Shown: in pieces, positions 24,417 through 33,535 of the stretch
Layout of the letters: the number at the start of each line of letters is the position of its first letter
Numbering within the stretch: position 1 is the first letter of the stretch
NCBI GenBank assembly: GCA_019648995.1
Contig: BLXT01005798.1
Location: forward strand, 322,034-355,568
DNA: 33,535 bases
DNA from: Plakobranchus ocellatus
Taxonomy: Eukaryota > Mollusca > Gastropoda > Plakobranchidae
Reading direction: 5' to 3'
Made by a program: the position numbers and the translations under genes
The notes under the pieces: model-generated
Database searches by the model: none
What the model saw: the letters and a program-made list of their open reading frames with translations, nothing else
What the model was told of the DNA's origin: nothing

Positions 24417-24905
24417 AGGAACAGGAAAAATTAATGAAACTTGTGTTGCCCTTTTACTGTTGACTTTGGTGTCTGATCTATAACTTAATTTGTTTTTTTA
24501 TTCCTTTACAACGATGTTTCTTCAATTCCGCTTGTTTAAAAAAAATATATATATACTTATACAAATTTCCTCTCCTTTGCCTTTGAAAGTATTATCTATG
24601 ATAATGAACTGACCCCTGCTTCAAGTGAAGGTCATTCCACCCGGAAATATATTGTGTGTTAAGAGAAAACAGAAGACAATGGTAGATAAGTACCAGAACA
24701 AAAATACTATTTTATAAATAAACTGGGACCTGGGAGAAATATTAGGCCTATAGTGCTAGAGGCAAGGTATATTCTGTTAGTTACTTTGATGAGAATGCTC
24801 TTAAAGTGGAGGAAGGCAATTCGTTGGATTTTTCTCGCTTTCTTCAACCTTATCCAAACAGAGCAATCGATTTGTGCATGCATTGGGTACATGTGACATT
24901 GTAAC

Positions 24906-24910
<5 letters not shown>

Positions 24911-24967
<57 letters not shown>

Positions 24968-25075
24968 TCGCTCGCTCGCTCTCTCGCTCTCTTTTATCTT
25001 CTCTTCCCCCTCCTCTCTCTCTCTCTTTCTCTCTCTCTCTCCCGCTCTCTCTCTCTCTTTGCTCTTCTGTCTACC
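24911..25075. repeat. Long pyrimidine tract: (CT)n passing into degenerate CT/CTCG repeats
   Basis: Pure CT from 24911 to about 24962 becomes interrupted by CTCG and TTT variants up to about 25075. The plus strand is almost all C and T for some 165 bases, which could form triplex DNA. The Arg/Glu-rich or Leu/Ser-rich peptides read through it are not genes. Confidence 0.95.
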
Positions 25076-25994
25076 CCCCCGCCTCCCCTTCCGTTTTCGA
25101 CTCGGCCTAGCAGGATCAGAACGCATACACCATCATCACACTGTGATACAAAACAGGCGAGTTTTCATTCCGAAGGGAGAGAAAAAAATATAATTTCCTC
25201 ATCTTTCATTAGCTAGAGAGCGTTATGGTGCCATTGCGCCCAGTTTAAGGCACTGTAAATCAGTTTTGGCGACTTTCTGGTTAGGATCTCAGTAACTGAA
25301 TAGTGTACAATGGCTCTACCGGGCACTTACATGTAGTTAGATCAAGACCATGCAATCGTGCCTTCTTGTCTTCAGAACATCATATTATAATTTGGGCCTG
25401 TGCATCCTTTGAATCAACCAAAGCTCAACAATTTTTGTTTATAATATGTTTGCGCACCATAGAGCTACTGATTATATCCTATTATTTGCACACCTACAGA
25501 ATGTAAGGACAAAGTCTCTTCAATGTTCTGGAGAAAGCTAGTACGGTGCAGGATACAACACATGCTATAATGGGTATAATCATCAACAATCAATCAATCA
25601 AACGGTCGTCATGGCGGCGCATAAGATTTGGGACCAAAAACTTAGGGAGTGAAATTTTCACATTTTTTACAGCAATTGTTGAAGCTTTTCCCATATATTT
25701 CGCATTTGAGTTTCCGATAATTTGGGCCGACAAAAACGTCCAAAATGCTTGAAGTGGAAAGTAGTCCGATCCGATGTTCATTGAACTGTTAATGCTGGAC
25801 AATGTGGACAATGGCTACTATTGTAGGCCGTATGGTACAATGTCAACAGACAGGAATGTGATATCTTGATGCAAAACCCTGGCTTATATGATATGGAGAT
25901 GCACAGTGTTAGGGAAAGTCCCACATAGTGATGCATCAGCACAGCTTCTTAACCTTTTCACCTTTCTTCTGTAAGTTCTCAAAATGCAAGATGT

Positions 25995-26008
25995 TTTATT
26001 TCAATAAA
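25995..26008. terminator. Two-way polyadenylation signal (TTTATTTCAATAAA)
   Basis: TTTATT at 25995-26000 is AATAAA on the minus strand, and AATAAA at 26003-26008 is its plus-strand partner. The plus-strand signal is followed by a GT-rich stretch (GTGTATATCGTGTGATG). PUS3 reads towards it from the left and the GLTP-like gene from the right, so it may be a shared end for convergent transcripts. Confidence 0.35.
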
Positions 26009-26239
26009 CCGTGTATATCGTGTGATGCATAATTAAGTCTACATAAAAAAAACACTTTATGAAGGATTTTTTGGCGATTCGCTACAAACAGAATTTTGAA
26101 AAGATGGCATAAATTAGACTCAGATATTACATCATTTTCACACACTTTATAGTGTTATCAGAGGCTACTATATAGTGTAAATGTATAGTATATATAATTT
26201 TGTTTTCATAGTTTTATGTCTTGAGACGAGTCTCAGCGA

Positions 26240-26345
26240 TTCTGATGACGCTTGTATAAATTTATAATGCAACTTTTGAGGACGTTCTTAGAACTCTGAC
26301 TTGGTAGCCAACTGCCATACCAGATGAGCCACCGCTCCTCATATC
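26240..26345 (-). mobile_element. Degenerate tRNA-like / SINE head
   Basis: On the minus strand GCGGTGGCTCATCTGGTATG (about 26316-26335) fits an A box (TGGCTCATCTGG). It is followed by a stem-like GTTGGCTACCAAGTC and a poorly kept B-box region (GAGTTCTAAGAACG). Its 3' part does not resemble the tail shared by the plus-strand SINEs, so it is either a separate family or a decayed tRNA pseudogene. Confidence 0.35.
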
Positions 26346-26355
26346 TGCACATATA

Positions 26356-26397
26356 ATACACACAAACACACACACACACAAATATATACATACATAC

Positions 26398-26430
<33 letters not shown>
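26356..26430. repeat. Compound CA / CATA / AT microsatellite
   Basis: CA units (to about 26381) are followed by ATACATAC units and then a pure AT run to 26430, which abuts the minisatellite. Confidence 0.93.
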
Positions 26431-26432
<2 letters not shown>

Positions 26433-26640
26433 TTTGTAGGTTTGTAGGTATGTTAGACTTGATATATATATATATATCATTTGTAGGTTTGTAGGTATGT
26501 TAGACTTGATATATATATATATCATTTGTAGGTTTGTAGGTATGCTAGACTTGATATATATGTATCATTTGTAGGTTTGTAGGTATGTTAGACTTGATAT
26601 ATATATATCATTTGTAGGTTTGTAGGTATGTTAGACTTGA
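26431..26640. repeat. Minisatellite, five copies of a 43-47 bp unit
   Basis: Copies begin at 26431, 26478, 26523, 26566 and 26609, each with CATTTGTAGGTTTGTAGG, then GTATGTTAGACTTGA, then a variable AT stretch. Unit lengths are 47, 45, 43 and 43, and nearly all the difference is in the AT part. One copy has GCTAGAC in place of GTTAGAC. Confidence 0.97.
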
Positions 26641-28073
26641 GTGAAAAATGATGTTCTCAAACAAACCTAAACAAAACAATGTGAACATGAACGAAAGAAG
26701 AGAGAATTCGTCTGTGTTGTGGCTGAACTTTATTAGTACATTTTCATTTTACTCTTTCTGAAGTCTTTGTCTAGCTTGAGTGAAGATCTTTTCAACTGTT
26801 AACTTATTTCTCTCATCTGTTACGTTACAAAAGTTTTGAATTTACTTTGAAGACTAGATATTATTTTTTTTTTACTCAATTCTCCATCGAAAACCGACCA
26901 CTAAGGTAACGAACGAGCATGAACGATATGTGTGACATTGACAGTAACTGCAACATCAGAAGAAAACGCTATTATTGTGATCACACGCTGTTTATAGGCT
27001 ATAAGATACTAATTATGAGATTATGACTACACAAAGTGTCATGTTCTATCTGCGTACACAAAGAAGTACAGCAAGGTCTGGCGACACAGATTATCCAAGA
27101 AAAAAAAAATTAATATTGATAAAACTACGATGTTCTAAAAGAACTTCCTTGTTTATGTGACACCCACTTTACCAAAAAAAAAAAGAAAGAAAAATAATAC
27201 TAACTAAATGTATTTTTCTCTGAAAGTCAACATCATGCAGTAATTAGTGCATTATGAATTTGCATGCAAAAAAAAAAATGAAATTATTAAAACAAAACTA
27301 GTTAAAATGGTAAGCTAATGAGTAAACACAAAAATACGCAGGTTACTGTAGGAGAAACAATCGTCGCATGGCATAATATGATCCATATAATGTATTGTAG
27401 AATTTACAACTGAACATTCTTTAACCGAAATTCTAAATTCTAGGGACCGTTTAGTCATTTGGTTTAAAGATTACTTTGATTTAGCCAGGGTAATTTTTAA
27501 AGAGAATTAGCTATGAAGGCCTGTTTTGGTTTAGATTTGACGGCTTTTTTTTAATTGTTTCTTTGTTTTTTGGTTGTTGGTAAGGCTAAAGGCCCATGGT
27601 GTAGATTATAGATTTGCCGACTCCATTTCCGAGAGTAATAGTTGACTCCCGATTCTGATCCACTTTAGACTGAAGTGACAAAGTTCATGAATCTTGAACA
27701 TATCATTTGACTTATGAACATCTGGACATCTATCATAGGCTCTACAGCTTTTTAACTCAATTGGAGCATTATTGCCAAGGCTTCAGATTAAAATATTGAT
27801 GGTATGTCATTCCTTTCAGTGAGCAAAATAGTGAAAACTATTTTCGCAAGGTGAAGCTTTATACGTGATGATGAGAATACTATTTATATCTCTTTAAAAT
27901 TCCCGAAAATAAGAACTTATTGCATATGCAGAGCCTTGTTTTGTCGCGCCCACTATACCTAGATCTACCAAATTGTGAATTCCTAATCTTAAATGCACCG
28001 ATTTAGACCTTGATGACCCCTTCAGCCAACTTGCGACTTCCAATTTCTTTTACCTGCGAGTACATATTATACA
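26641..28073. other. Intergenic stretch downstream of the GLTP-like gene
   Basis: No exon or repeat family is recognisable. A minus-strand AATAAA (TTTATT at 26729-26734) is a spare distal polyadenylation signal. A-runs occur near 27100, 27175 and 27270. Confidence 0.45.
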
Positions 28074-28079
28074 TTTATT
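28074..28079 (-). terminator. Candidate polyadenylation signal of the GLTP-like gene
   Basis: TTTATT on the plus strand reads AATAAA on the minus strand and lies about 90 bases after the gene's TAA stop (28168-28170). This is a typical short 3' UTR arrangement. Confidence 0.45.
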
Positions 28080-28167
28080 CAAACTGATTAATAAGATGAT
28101 AAACTATCTCCAAAGATACTTTTCCTGTGATGCTATTTCAACAGGACTCAGACTTCTGTCCATTCAA

Positions 28168-28785
28168 TTACTCAGCGTATTGATCATAAAGTCCTTGGAT
28201 GTGGTTGTAAATTTGGTCCAGCATCGTGTTCATGCTTGTGAGGGAGGTCATGCCCGAGGCGTCATTCCTAACGTTAACACCTCGGAGGAACCGGCTGCGA
28301 GACGGGAACGATTGGAGCGCCATGGTGGCCGCCATTCGTACAAGCCAATTGTGATGCGGCGCCAACGTTTGGAAATAGCGTGTGCGCACTCTCGCAGCGA
28401 GGTCGCTGTCGTCTTCCTGTTTGACTTCGTCTATGACAAGGGAGATGAATCTCAGTGCCCTGTGAATGTTGAGGTTCCTGGACACGCCGGGCTGGCCAAG
28501 ATGCTGTGCGAACTGTGAGTACTCGTAGGCAAACATGCTCTCGAACGTGTGGTAGTTGTTTTGTCGTCGGCTTCGATCTTGTGTGCGCAGATTTCTCAAA
28601 GTTGATAGGTGGTTCAAGATGTCGTTACGAGCAAAGTGGAAAACAACGCCGAAGATTTCAAAAACCCTGTAGAATAATATATAGTGGTAATTATCTTATG
28701 TGTGTCATTGAGATTTTATTTGTGAGAAAGAAGAACTTTTGAGTAAAAAAAACCCATTAAAACCAGTATTATGAGAGATAGACAT

Positions 28786-28847
<62 letters not shown>

Positions 28848-31171
28848 AGATATGATAGTTTATCTTCTTGGAAATTTTGTTTCTTCAAAATTTTGCATAG
28901 ATTATTTTTTTAAAGCGCCTAAATGTTGGCCTATTCATTACACACCAATGCTCAGTAGATATTTTGATTTAATACCGCCTATCTCACCTTTTTTTTTCCG
29001 AAATGTTTCGCCGCGCCGAACTATGTCTTGTATTTTGAATTTCTTCACAGTGATGATCTCTACAATTTTAAGTTCTTAGTTATTGATAAATACCGATCAA
29101 AGTGTGTGTGAGCAGCTCTGCCTCTTAGCTTTCCTTGTCATTTTCTCTCACTCTTCGATACGTTTACATGTTTCTATTCCAAGTCATTCATCGGTTATGC
29201 CATTCACAATGTTTGTTGTTTGTATCGTTAGATTTATATACACTATGCCCCACATTTCACACACAGTAATATCAGTTCCAACATTCAGCGCCTTTATTAT
29301 CATGATGCTGCCGACGCGTTCTCTTCGCTTTCAATAGCTCATTACATGCCTGAGCCAATATTGTCATTTTCAAAGTTCACGGCAGCCACAACGTTGATAG
29401 CATCCCACACGGCTCTACTTTATCTCTCTAAATCTGTGGAAGTGTAAAACTTGCGATTTTTAATTGTGAAATTCGTTTTTTTTTTGTTTTTTTTTCCTTC
29501 TCAAATTAGGCCATCGCTGTTTACATTTTATCCCAGAATTTACTGAAGTGTTGTCAAAATAAAAGCCCAACACATTTCTGCAGGTTAAATCTCCTTGCTA
29601 TGTTCCGTTTAGATCCCCCTTTTTTTTCATCGCACAATTGTGCTGCTTTGTCGCAGCACGATTTAGTAGTATAGCTTTATGGTTCTGCTGAGCCTAAAGA
29701 GTGGCAATTTGGCATTCTGCACGAGGATTGCATTGGCCATGATTTTCATTTATGCCAGATTTGAACCAGATGTGAGCGATCAATGAATGCTCAGAGTCAG
29801 ATACTACTAATCAGATTATATTATCCAAGTATATTTTTTTTTCCACCACACTCTCGTAAATGATTGCAATTTTTTTTTAAGTGCATTGTTATTTCTTGTA
29901 ATCGTTTCCCAATAGCATCTTAAAATGTTATAATAATATATTATAGAGAAGACTTATACGAGGGGATTTAGTGGCCTTTTAAAGAGAATTTGTACTGGAA
30001 TTAGATCCTGATGACCTTTAAATCAGCCTTTTCACCGCCCTTAAAAATAGATTTTGTTTTTTCCGAACTACCTCGAAATCTATCGCGCCTCAATCAGCAT
30101 TAATTCTCGCCTCATTTTTAGGTTTCTGTAAATTTATCAACATTTTACTTATGAAATTCATATGTCTGTTGGCTCTAGTTTGTTTTTAAGATCTTCCGTG
30201 CGTTTGTTTTTGGTTTATCTGTTATATTTTCATCCAGTTAGAAGTTATTGATAGTGTCTTTGTTACATTGCCTCTAGCTTGCTTTTAGCCACTCTCTTAT
30301 TTCCGTAATCTTAGACAAATTGCCTCTACTTCTTTTAATGTCATTAATCTGCTTTGTGTTGAGTGTCTCTGGTATACTGCCTCTAGTGTGTGTGAAGTAT
30401 TTTGGTACTTGCCTTTAGCTTGTGACTAGTGTTTTTGATACATTGGTCTAGCTTGTGTCTAGTGTTTTTGGTACATCGTATCTAAGTTTGTGTCTCGTGT
30501 CTTTGGTAAATTGACTCTAGTTTGCGTCATGTCTTTTCGGTATATTATTGCCTCTGTGTTTAGTATCCTTCGCATATTGCCTCTTGTTTGTGTTTCGTGT
30601 CCTTCTCACATTGCCTCTTGTTTGTGTTTAGTGTCCTCACATTGCCTCTTGCTTGTGTTTAGCGTCCTTCGTATATTGCCCCTTGATTGTGTTAAATGTC
30701 CTGCCTCTAGTTGGTGTCTAGTGTCTTTACTTTACTGGCTCATGCTTGTGTTTCGTGCTTTTGGTACATTGCATTTTGTGTCTTGTGTCTTTGCTACATT
30801 GCCTAAAGTTTGTGTCTAGTGTCTTTGGTACATTGCCTCTTGTTTGTGTTAAGTGCCCCTCACACATTGCCTCTTATTTGCGTTTAGTGTTCCTTTAATA
30901 TTGCCTCTAGTTCCAATTTAATGTCTTTTGCGTATCACCTCTAGTTTGATTTTAGTGTATCATATATAAATATGTATAAAACCTACGATCAGCCTTACCT
31001 GGTCAGTTCGGTGTATGCTGCCACATAGTTTTCCAGGAGCACCACTGTGTTGCCTTGAGAATCTGTTTGTAAGGCCTGGCTGAACATATTCCTCACATGG
31101 TCAACGTCAAATGGCCGAGGAATGCTCACGCCCAGGCCGAACAGACCTGAGCCTTGTGCTTGTGTCGAGAC
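28168..31171 (-). CDS. Glycolipid-transfer-protein fold protein, CPTP/GLTPD-like (5' exon missing)
   Basis: Two exons, 31171-30999 and 28666-28168, join across a GT-AG intron of 2332 bp (donor CCAG|GTAAGG, acceptor TTCTACAG) and encode 223 visible residues with a TAA stop. GLTP-fold proteins are cytosolic all-helical carriers that move sphingolipids between membranes. By eye the protein aligns along the whole length of human CPTP (ceramide-1-phosphate transfer protein, 214 residues): FDVDHVRNMFSQAL, VVLLENYVAAYTELTRVFEI, FHFARNDILNHL, IHRALRFISLVIDEV, APHHNWLVRMAATMAL and FPSRSRFLRGVNV. The family Asp (D73 of the visible part), the HRAL Arg (R127), and the His and Trp of HNW (H163, W165) are present. 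Residues matching CPTP Lys60, Arg106 and Arg110 are His77, Ser120 and Asn124, so the bound lipid may differ. The upstream exon begins in phase 0 after a weak acceptor (AACCTAG), and about 25 residues precede the domain. The start codon exon was not found. Confidence 0.85.
28791..28844. repeat. (GA)n microsatellite
   Basis: About 27 GA units lie in the intron of the GLTP-like gene, some 125 bases from the acceptor. Read on that gene's strand it is CT. Confidence 0.95.
30172..30968. repeat. Degenerate tandem array of a ~34-bp unit, about 20 copies
   Basis: A unit of roughly 31-36 bases recurs across about 800 bases. Each copy starts near TTGCCTCTAGTTTGTGT, runs through CTAGTGTCTTTGG and ends in TACAT before the next TTGCC. 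Copies are clearest from 30400 to 30920 and decay towards 30172. The array lies in the GLTP-like gene's intron, starting about 30 bases from its donor site. The unit is not a multiple of three and the long plus-strand frame through it (30490-30819) is only a read-through of the repeat. Confidence 0.85.
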
Positions 31172-31851
31172 CTAGGTTATCAAGGTCAAGGTTGTCTCAT
31201 TATTGGACGTGAATTGAAATAAAACTTATCCTTAAACTACTTGCCGTATTAAAGAATAGACCAGGAAATTTGTCTGCATAAAAGCATGAAAATTTCACAA
31301 AATGATAAAGAGATTAAATGATAAAATAAAAACGATGCGTCGGCAGAAGATTTGGTAGACTTTTTTTTTTTCAATTGCTTTTTCTTTATATATTATATAT
31401 ATATTAAAAATGTGAAAGCAAGGAAACAAAACAAAATAACTTGCTGAAATCTCATTTCCTACTGCCCTTTAAAACGAGTGGACGCAAAACACTTTTTTTA
31501 ATTCATCAAACAAAAGCAATCAGTCACACTTGTCATTGCAATGGTCACATGAACAGTCAGACTTCATTTTATGAAAGTTTACTAGGGCGTTTAAAAACAA
31601 CATGTAGGCTCCCTAGATACTGTCAACATTTCGCCAAGCACTCCTGCAAACGCAGAATACGAAAATGTGGGCGATACAGGAGTTTTTGATTCAGGCGACG
31701 ATTTATCTTCCGCCACACCTGAAGAGTGCCACTCTGTTTGTATTTTTTTTCCTGGAAACGGCTAAGGCACCCTCTTTGACATCTTTTTGTTTATTAAGGA
31801 GCTAAGAACAAAAGTTTAAAATGTTCACAATTTTTTTTTTTTTTTTTTTTT

Positions 31852-32066
31852 GTGGAGCGCCAAGAAAGTCCACAAAATCATGGATGTATTAATGTAGCCC
31901 ACAAAGTTTGCGTGGGCAAATTTTGAAAGTCCACAAAATTCACTACAATTTCAGATTTTATCGTTCAATAGAAACCAATGAACTGAGTACCATTTTCCCG
32001 GCATTCCCTGCATACCGGAAATTATAACAATACCATTCCGGAAAGTTGCGTGTAAAAGGGAAAATG
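31852..32066. repeat. Cluster of short inverted repeats downstream of a 21-base T-run
   Basis: After T-run 31831-31851 come several foldbacks. GTGGA (31852) pairs with TCCAC (31869). GCCCAC (31897) pairs with GTGGGC (31912). CCGGAA (32015) pairs with TTCCGG (32036), and this pair is nested inside CATTTTCCC (31991) and GGGAAAATG (32058). AAAGTCCACAAAAT occurs twice (about 31865 and 31926). This could be a decayed foldback element or structured RNA. Confidence 0.5.
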
Positions 32067-32723
32067 ACAAAGTTTGGTGTGCATATTTTGTTTTCCAGGG
32101 AATCTCTGCAAGCGAATGATGAAAACTAAAAATCGGTTTGGCTTTAGTTTTTTTGTTTTTTTTTTTTTAAATAGAAATTAAATTGCAATCATTCGTGGAG
32201 TCCAAAAATATACGAGGAAAATAAATTTTAGGCTACTCAATAATTTCAATTTCACACCGGAGAAAAGTTAACGTAGATCTACTTTTATACACAATCTTAG
32301 GCTATTATCATCTTTATCGTTTATCATCGCTTTCTATACTTCATTATCTCCAATATCATCTCTACACCAAGAGAGAGGGAAAGGCAGACAGAGAAAAAAA
32401 AAAGACAGAAAGATAACATAATGGAATGAACAGGTTTGAAGTTGGGTGAGCAATTCGAAAGGCTAAAAAGAGAAAAGTACAGAGTTTGCCCCAACGGTAA
32501 ATTAGCAGAATGTAAAAGTTTTTTTTCCTTTTTGACCGCGATGGAGTATTTTATTATTGTCTGAGTGTCGGTATTGTAATATTAGTGGGTTTCTATTTGG
32601 CTCTGTAGTTTTTTTTAGCAAGTTTGTCAAAACACTCCAATCGAAGTGATTTGTAGGTTATTGCATTTGAAACAATTCTTGAGCTTCTAGGATAATATCC
32701 TTCATTTATTCTCCAACTTCATT

Positions 32724-32890
32724 GGGGGCGCGTCGGTGGCACAGTGGATAACGAATCCGCCCTGAGATCCGCAGCGGCACTTCTGTCACGGGTTCGAGCT
32801 CTGTAACCCGCGCCCTGGCCTGACGGAGGACCTGAAAGCCTGAGATCACTTTGTTGTGGACTGGCTATATACAACAAACCAACCAAATTC
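32724..32890 (+). mobile_element. tRNA-derived SINE, best-preserved copy
   Basis: TGGCACAGTGG at 32737-32747 fits the pol III A box and GGTTCGAGCTC at 32791-32801 fits the B box. The tRNA-like head is followed by a tRNA-unrelated part and a tail: GCCTGAGATCACTTTGTTGT from 32838, then CAACAAACCAACCAAA. The head keeps the near-intact look of a young copy. It is not a functional tRNA, because no acceptor stem or clean anticodon arm closes. Confidence 0.75.
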
Positions 32891-33355
32891 ATTTTTCCAT
32901 TATGCAGAAGAAACAATATCGCAATGTTATCAAACACAAACCTAATTTTGCTTTTTCTTTCCCCTCTGTGGTCTTTGCCACTAAAATTTGAGAATAAAGA
33001 ACGCTCCGAAGAAAACGAATTTTCCGAAAGAAAAAAAATAATATAACTAATGCACTTTGCTTTTCGAGCATGTTATAACTGGACAACGTGAGAGCAGACA
33101 AAAAAAAATTCATAGAGTGACTTTCGTCGTGGCATGTCATAACGCAAGTTTTCATGACATCTTAGAACAATGATAGCTTCATAGATAGACTAGCAATAAA
33201 CCTGCTTTAGAGACTTATGAAACGAAGAGAAAGGCAACAGCGAAGCACCTTGACCCACGGCTTCAGACTTTGAAACAACGGCTATGCCGTGACCCTGGAG
33301 GAAAAAAAAAAAACTCTAAGAGAAGTACAGTTCAAAATCCACGACTCATCACTCT

Positions 33356-33403
33356 GAAATAAGCGCTGAAATAAGCGCTGAAATAAGCGCTGAAATAAGC
33401 GCT
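33356..33403. repeat. Four perfect copies of a 12-bp unit
   Basis: GAAATAAGCGCT is repeated four times without a mismatch, and each unit holds the palindrome AGCGCT. It is in non-coding DNA near the window end. Confidence 0.95.
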
Positions 33404-33535
33404 GTACAGTAGAGCAGACTGGTAGAATGTCCAAAGGTAGGGTGAAAAACATCAGGACAAAAATGTTGATTCAATTGGTAGAGGAAAAAAGCACTTGTGT
33501 CAAAACAATTGAGTGGGAAAAAAGAGAGAGAGAGA

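Larger units (their letters stand above)
25076..26355. other. Intergenic stretch between convergent genes
   Basis: No exon is recognisable. A 13-codon ATG frame at 25610 (MAAHKIWDQKLRE, good Kozak context) leads nowhere. The stretch holds the two-way polyadenylation signal at 25995-26008 and the tRNA-like remnant at 26240-26345. Confidence 0.45.
31172..33535. other. Upstream flank of the GLTP-like gene
   Basis: The gene's first coding exon should lie here on the minus strand or beyond the window. The best phase-0 candidate, an ATG near 31604 ending at CTA|GTAAAC, has a weak donor and gives only MLFLNAL, so it is not called. The rest holds a hairpin cluster, one SINE, A/T-runs and a short tandem repeat. 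Confidence 0.45.

Noticed and set aside
24707..25126. Arg/Glu-rich frame on the minus strand (and Leu/Ser-rich frame on the plus strand)
   Set aside because: Both are read-through of the CT/GA microsatellite. The same applies at 23716-23916 and 28771-29079.
28096..28518. 140-codon plus-strand frame
   Set aside because: It is the antisense shadow of the GLTP-like exon, which has family motifs and splice sites on the minus strand.
29083..29337. 84-codon hydrophobic frame that could suggest a membrane protein
   Set aside because: It starts at a non-ATG codon, has no splice sites or known motif, and lies in the GLTP-like gene's intron.
30490..30819. 109-codon hydrophobic Cys/Leu-rich plus-strand frame
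   Set aside because: It is a translation of the ~34-bp tandem array, and the period is not a multiple of three.
32719..32937. 72-codon minus-strand frame
   Set aside because: It is a translation of the SINE at 32724-32890.

Overview
The window is animal nuclear DNA. It is AT-rich, with long GT-AG introns, poly-T tracts, long CT/GA microsatellites and SINE and LINE remnants. The protein sequences and repeat style suggest a lophotrochozoan, most likely a mollusc and perhaps a gastropod. That is an inference, not proof. There are no prokaryotic operons, rRNAs, intact tRNAs or CRISPR arrays.

Layout. (1) Positions 1-2060 are non-coding as far as I can see, with microsatellites and a perfect 14-bp hairpin. 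(2) Positions 2061-2193 look like the last coding exon of an unidentified upstream plus-strand gene. (3) Positions 2848-5898 (+) hold a two-exon gene for a 761-residue protein I cannot name. It has a conserved-looking Cys/His region that ends in a C-x9-C-x23-H-x-C pattern, followed by a Ser/Pro-rich tail with two CtBP-type xxDLS motifs and a basic nuclear signal. It looks like a transcriptional regulator. (4) Positions 8172-20472 (+) hold 14 exons of PUS3, the tRNA pseudouridine-38/39 synthase. All are joined by phase-consistent splice sites and the catalytic CGRTDKG motif is intact. Only the short first coding exon was not found. (5) Positions 20473-26430 are the long PUS3 3' flank, with two CT tracts and polyadenylation signals. 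(6) Positions 26240-26640 hold a tRNA-like remnant, CA/AT microsatellites and a 43-47 bp minisatellite between convergent gene ends. (7) Positions 28168-31171 (-) hold two exons of a glycolipid-transfer-fold (GLTP/CPTP-like) gene, with its 5' exon missing. The intron carries a degenerate array of about 20 copies of a ~34-bp repeat. (8) Positions 31172-33535 hold a hairpin cluster, a tRNA-derived SINE and a 4 x 12-bp tandem repeat.

The three main genes have no obvious common pathway: a putative nuclear regulator, a tRNA-modifying enzyme and a lipid-transfer protein. The most interesting points are the unnamed zinc-binding/CtBP-motif protein, the GLTP-fold protein that lacks the expected phosphate-binding residues, the intronic ~34-bp repeat array, and a SINE family with three recognisable copies that share one 3' tail.
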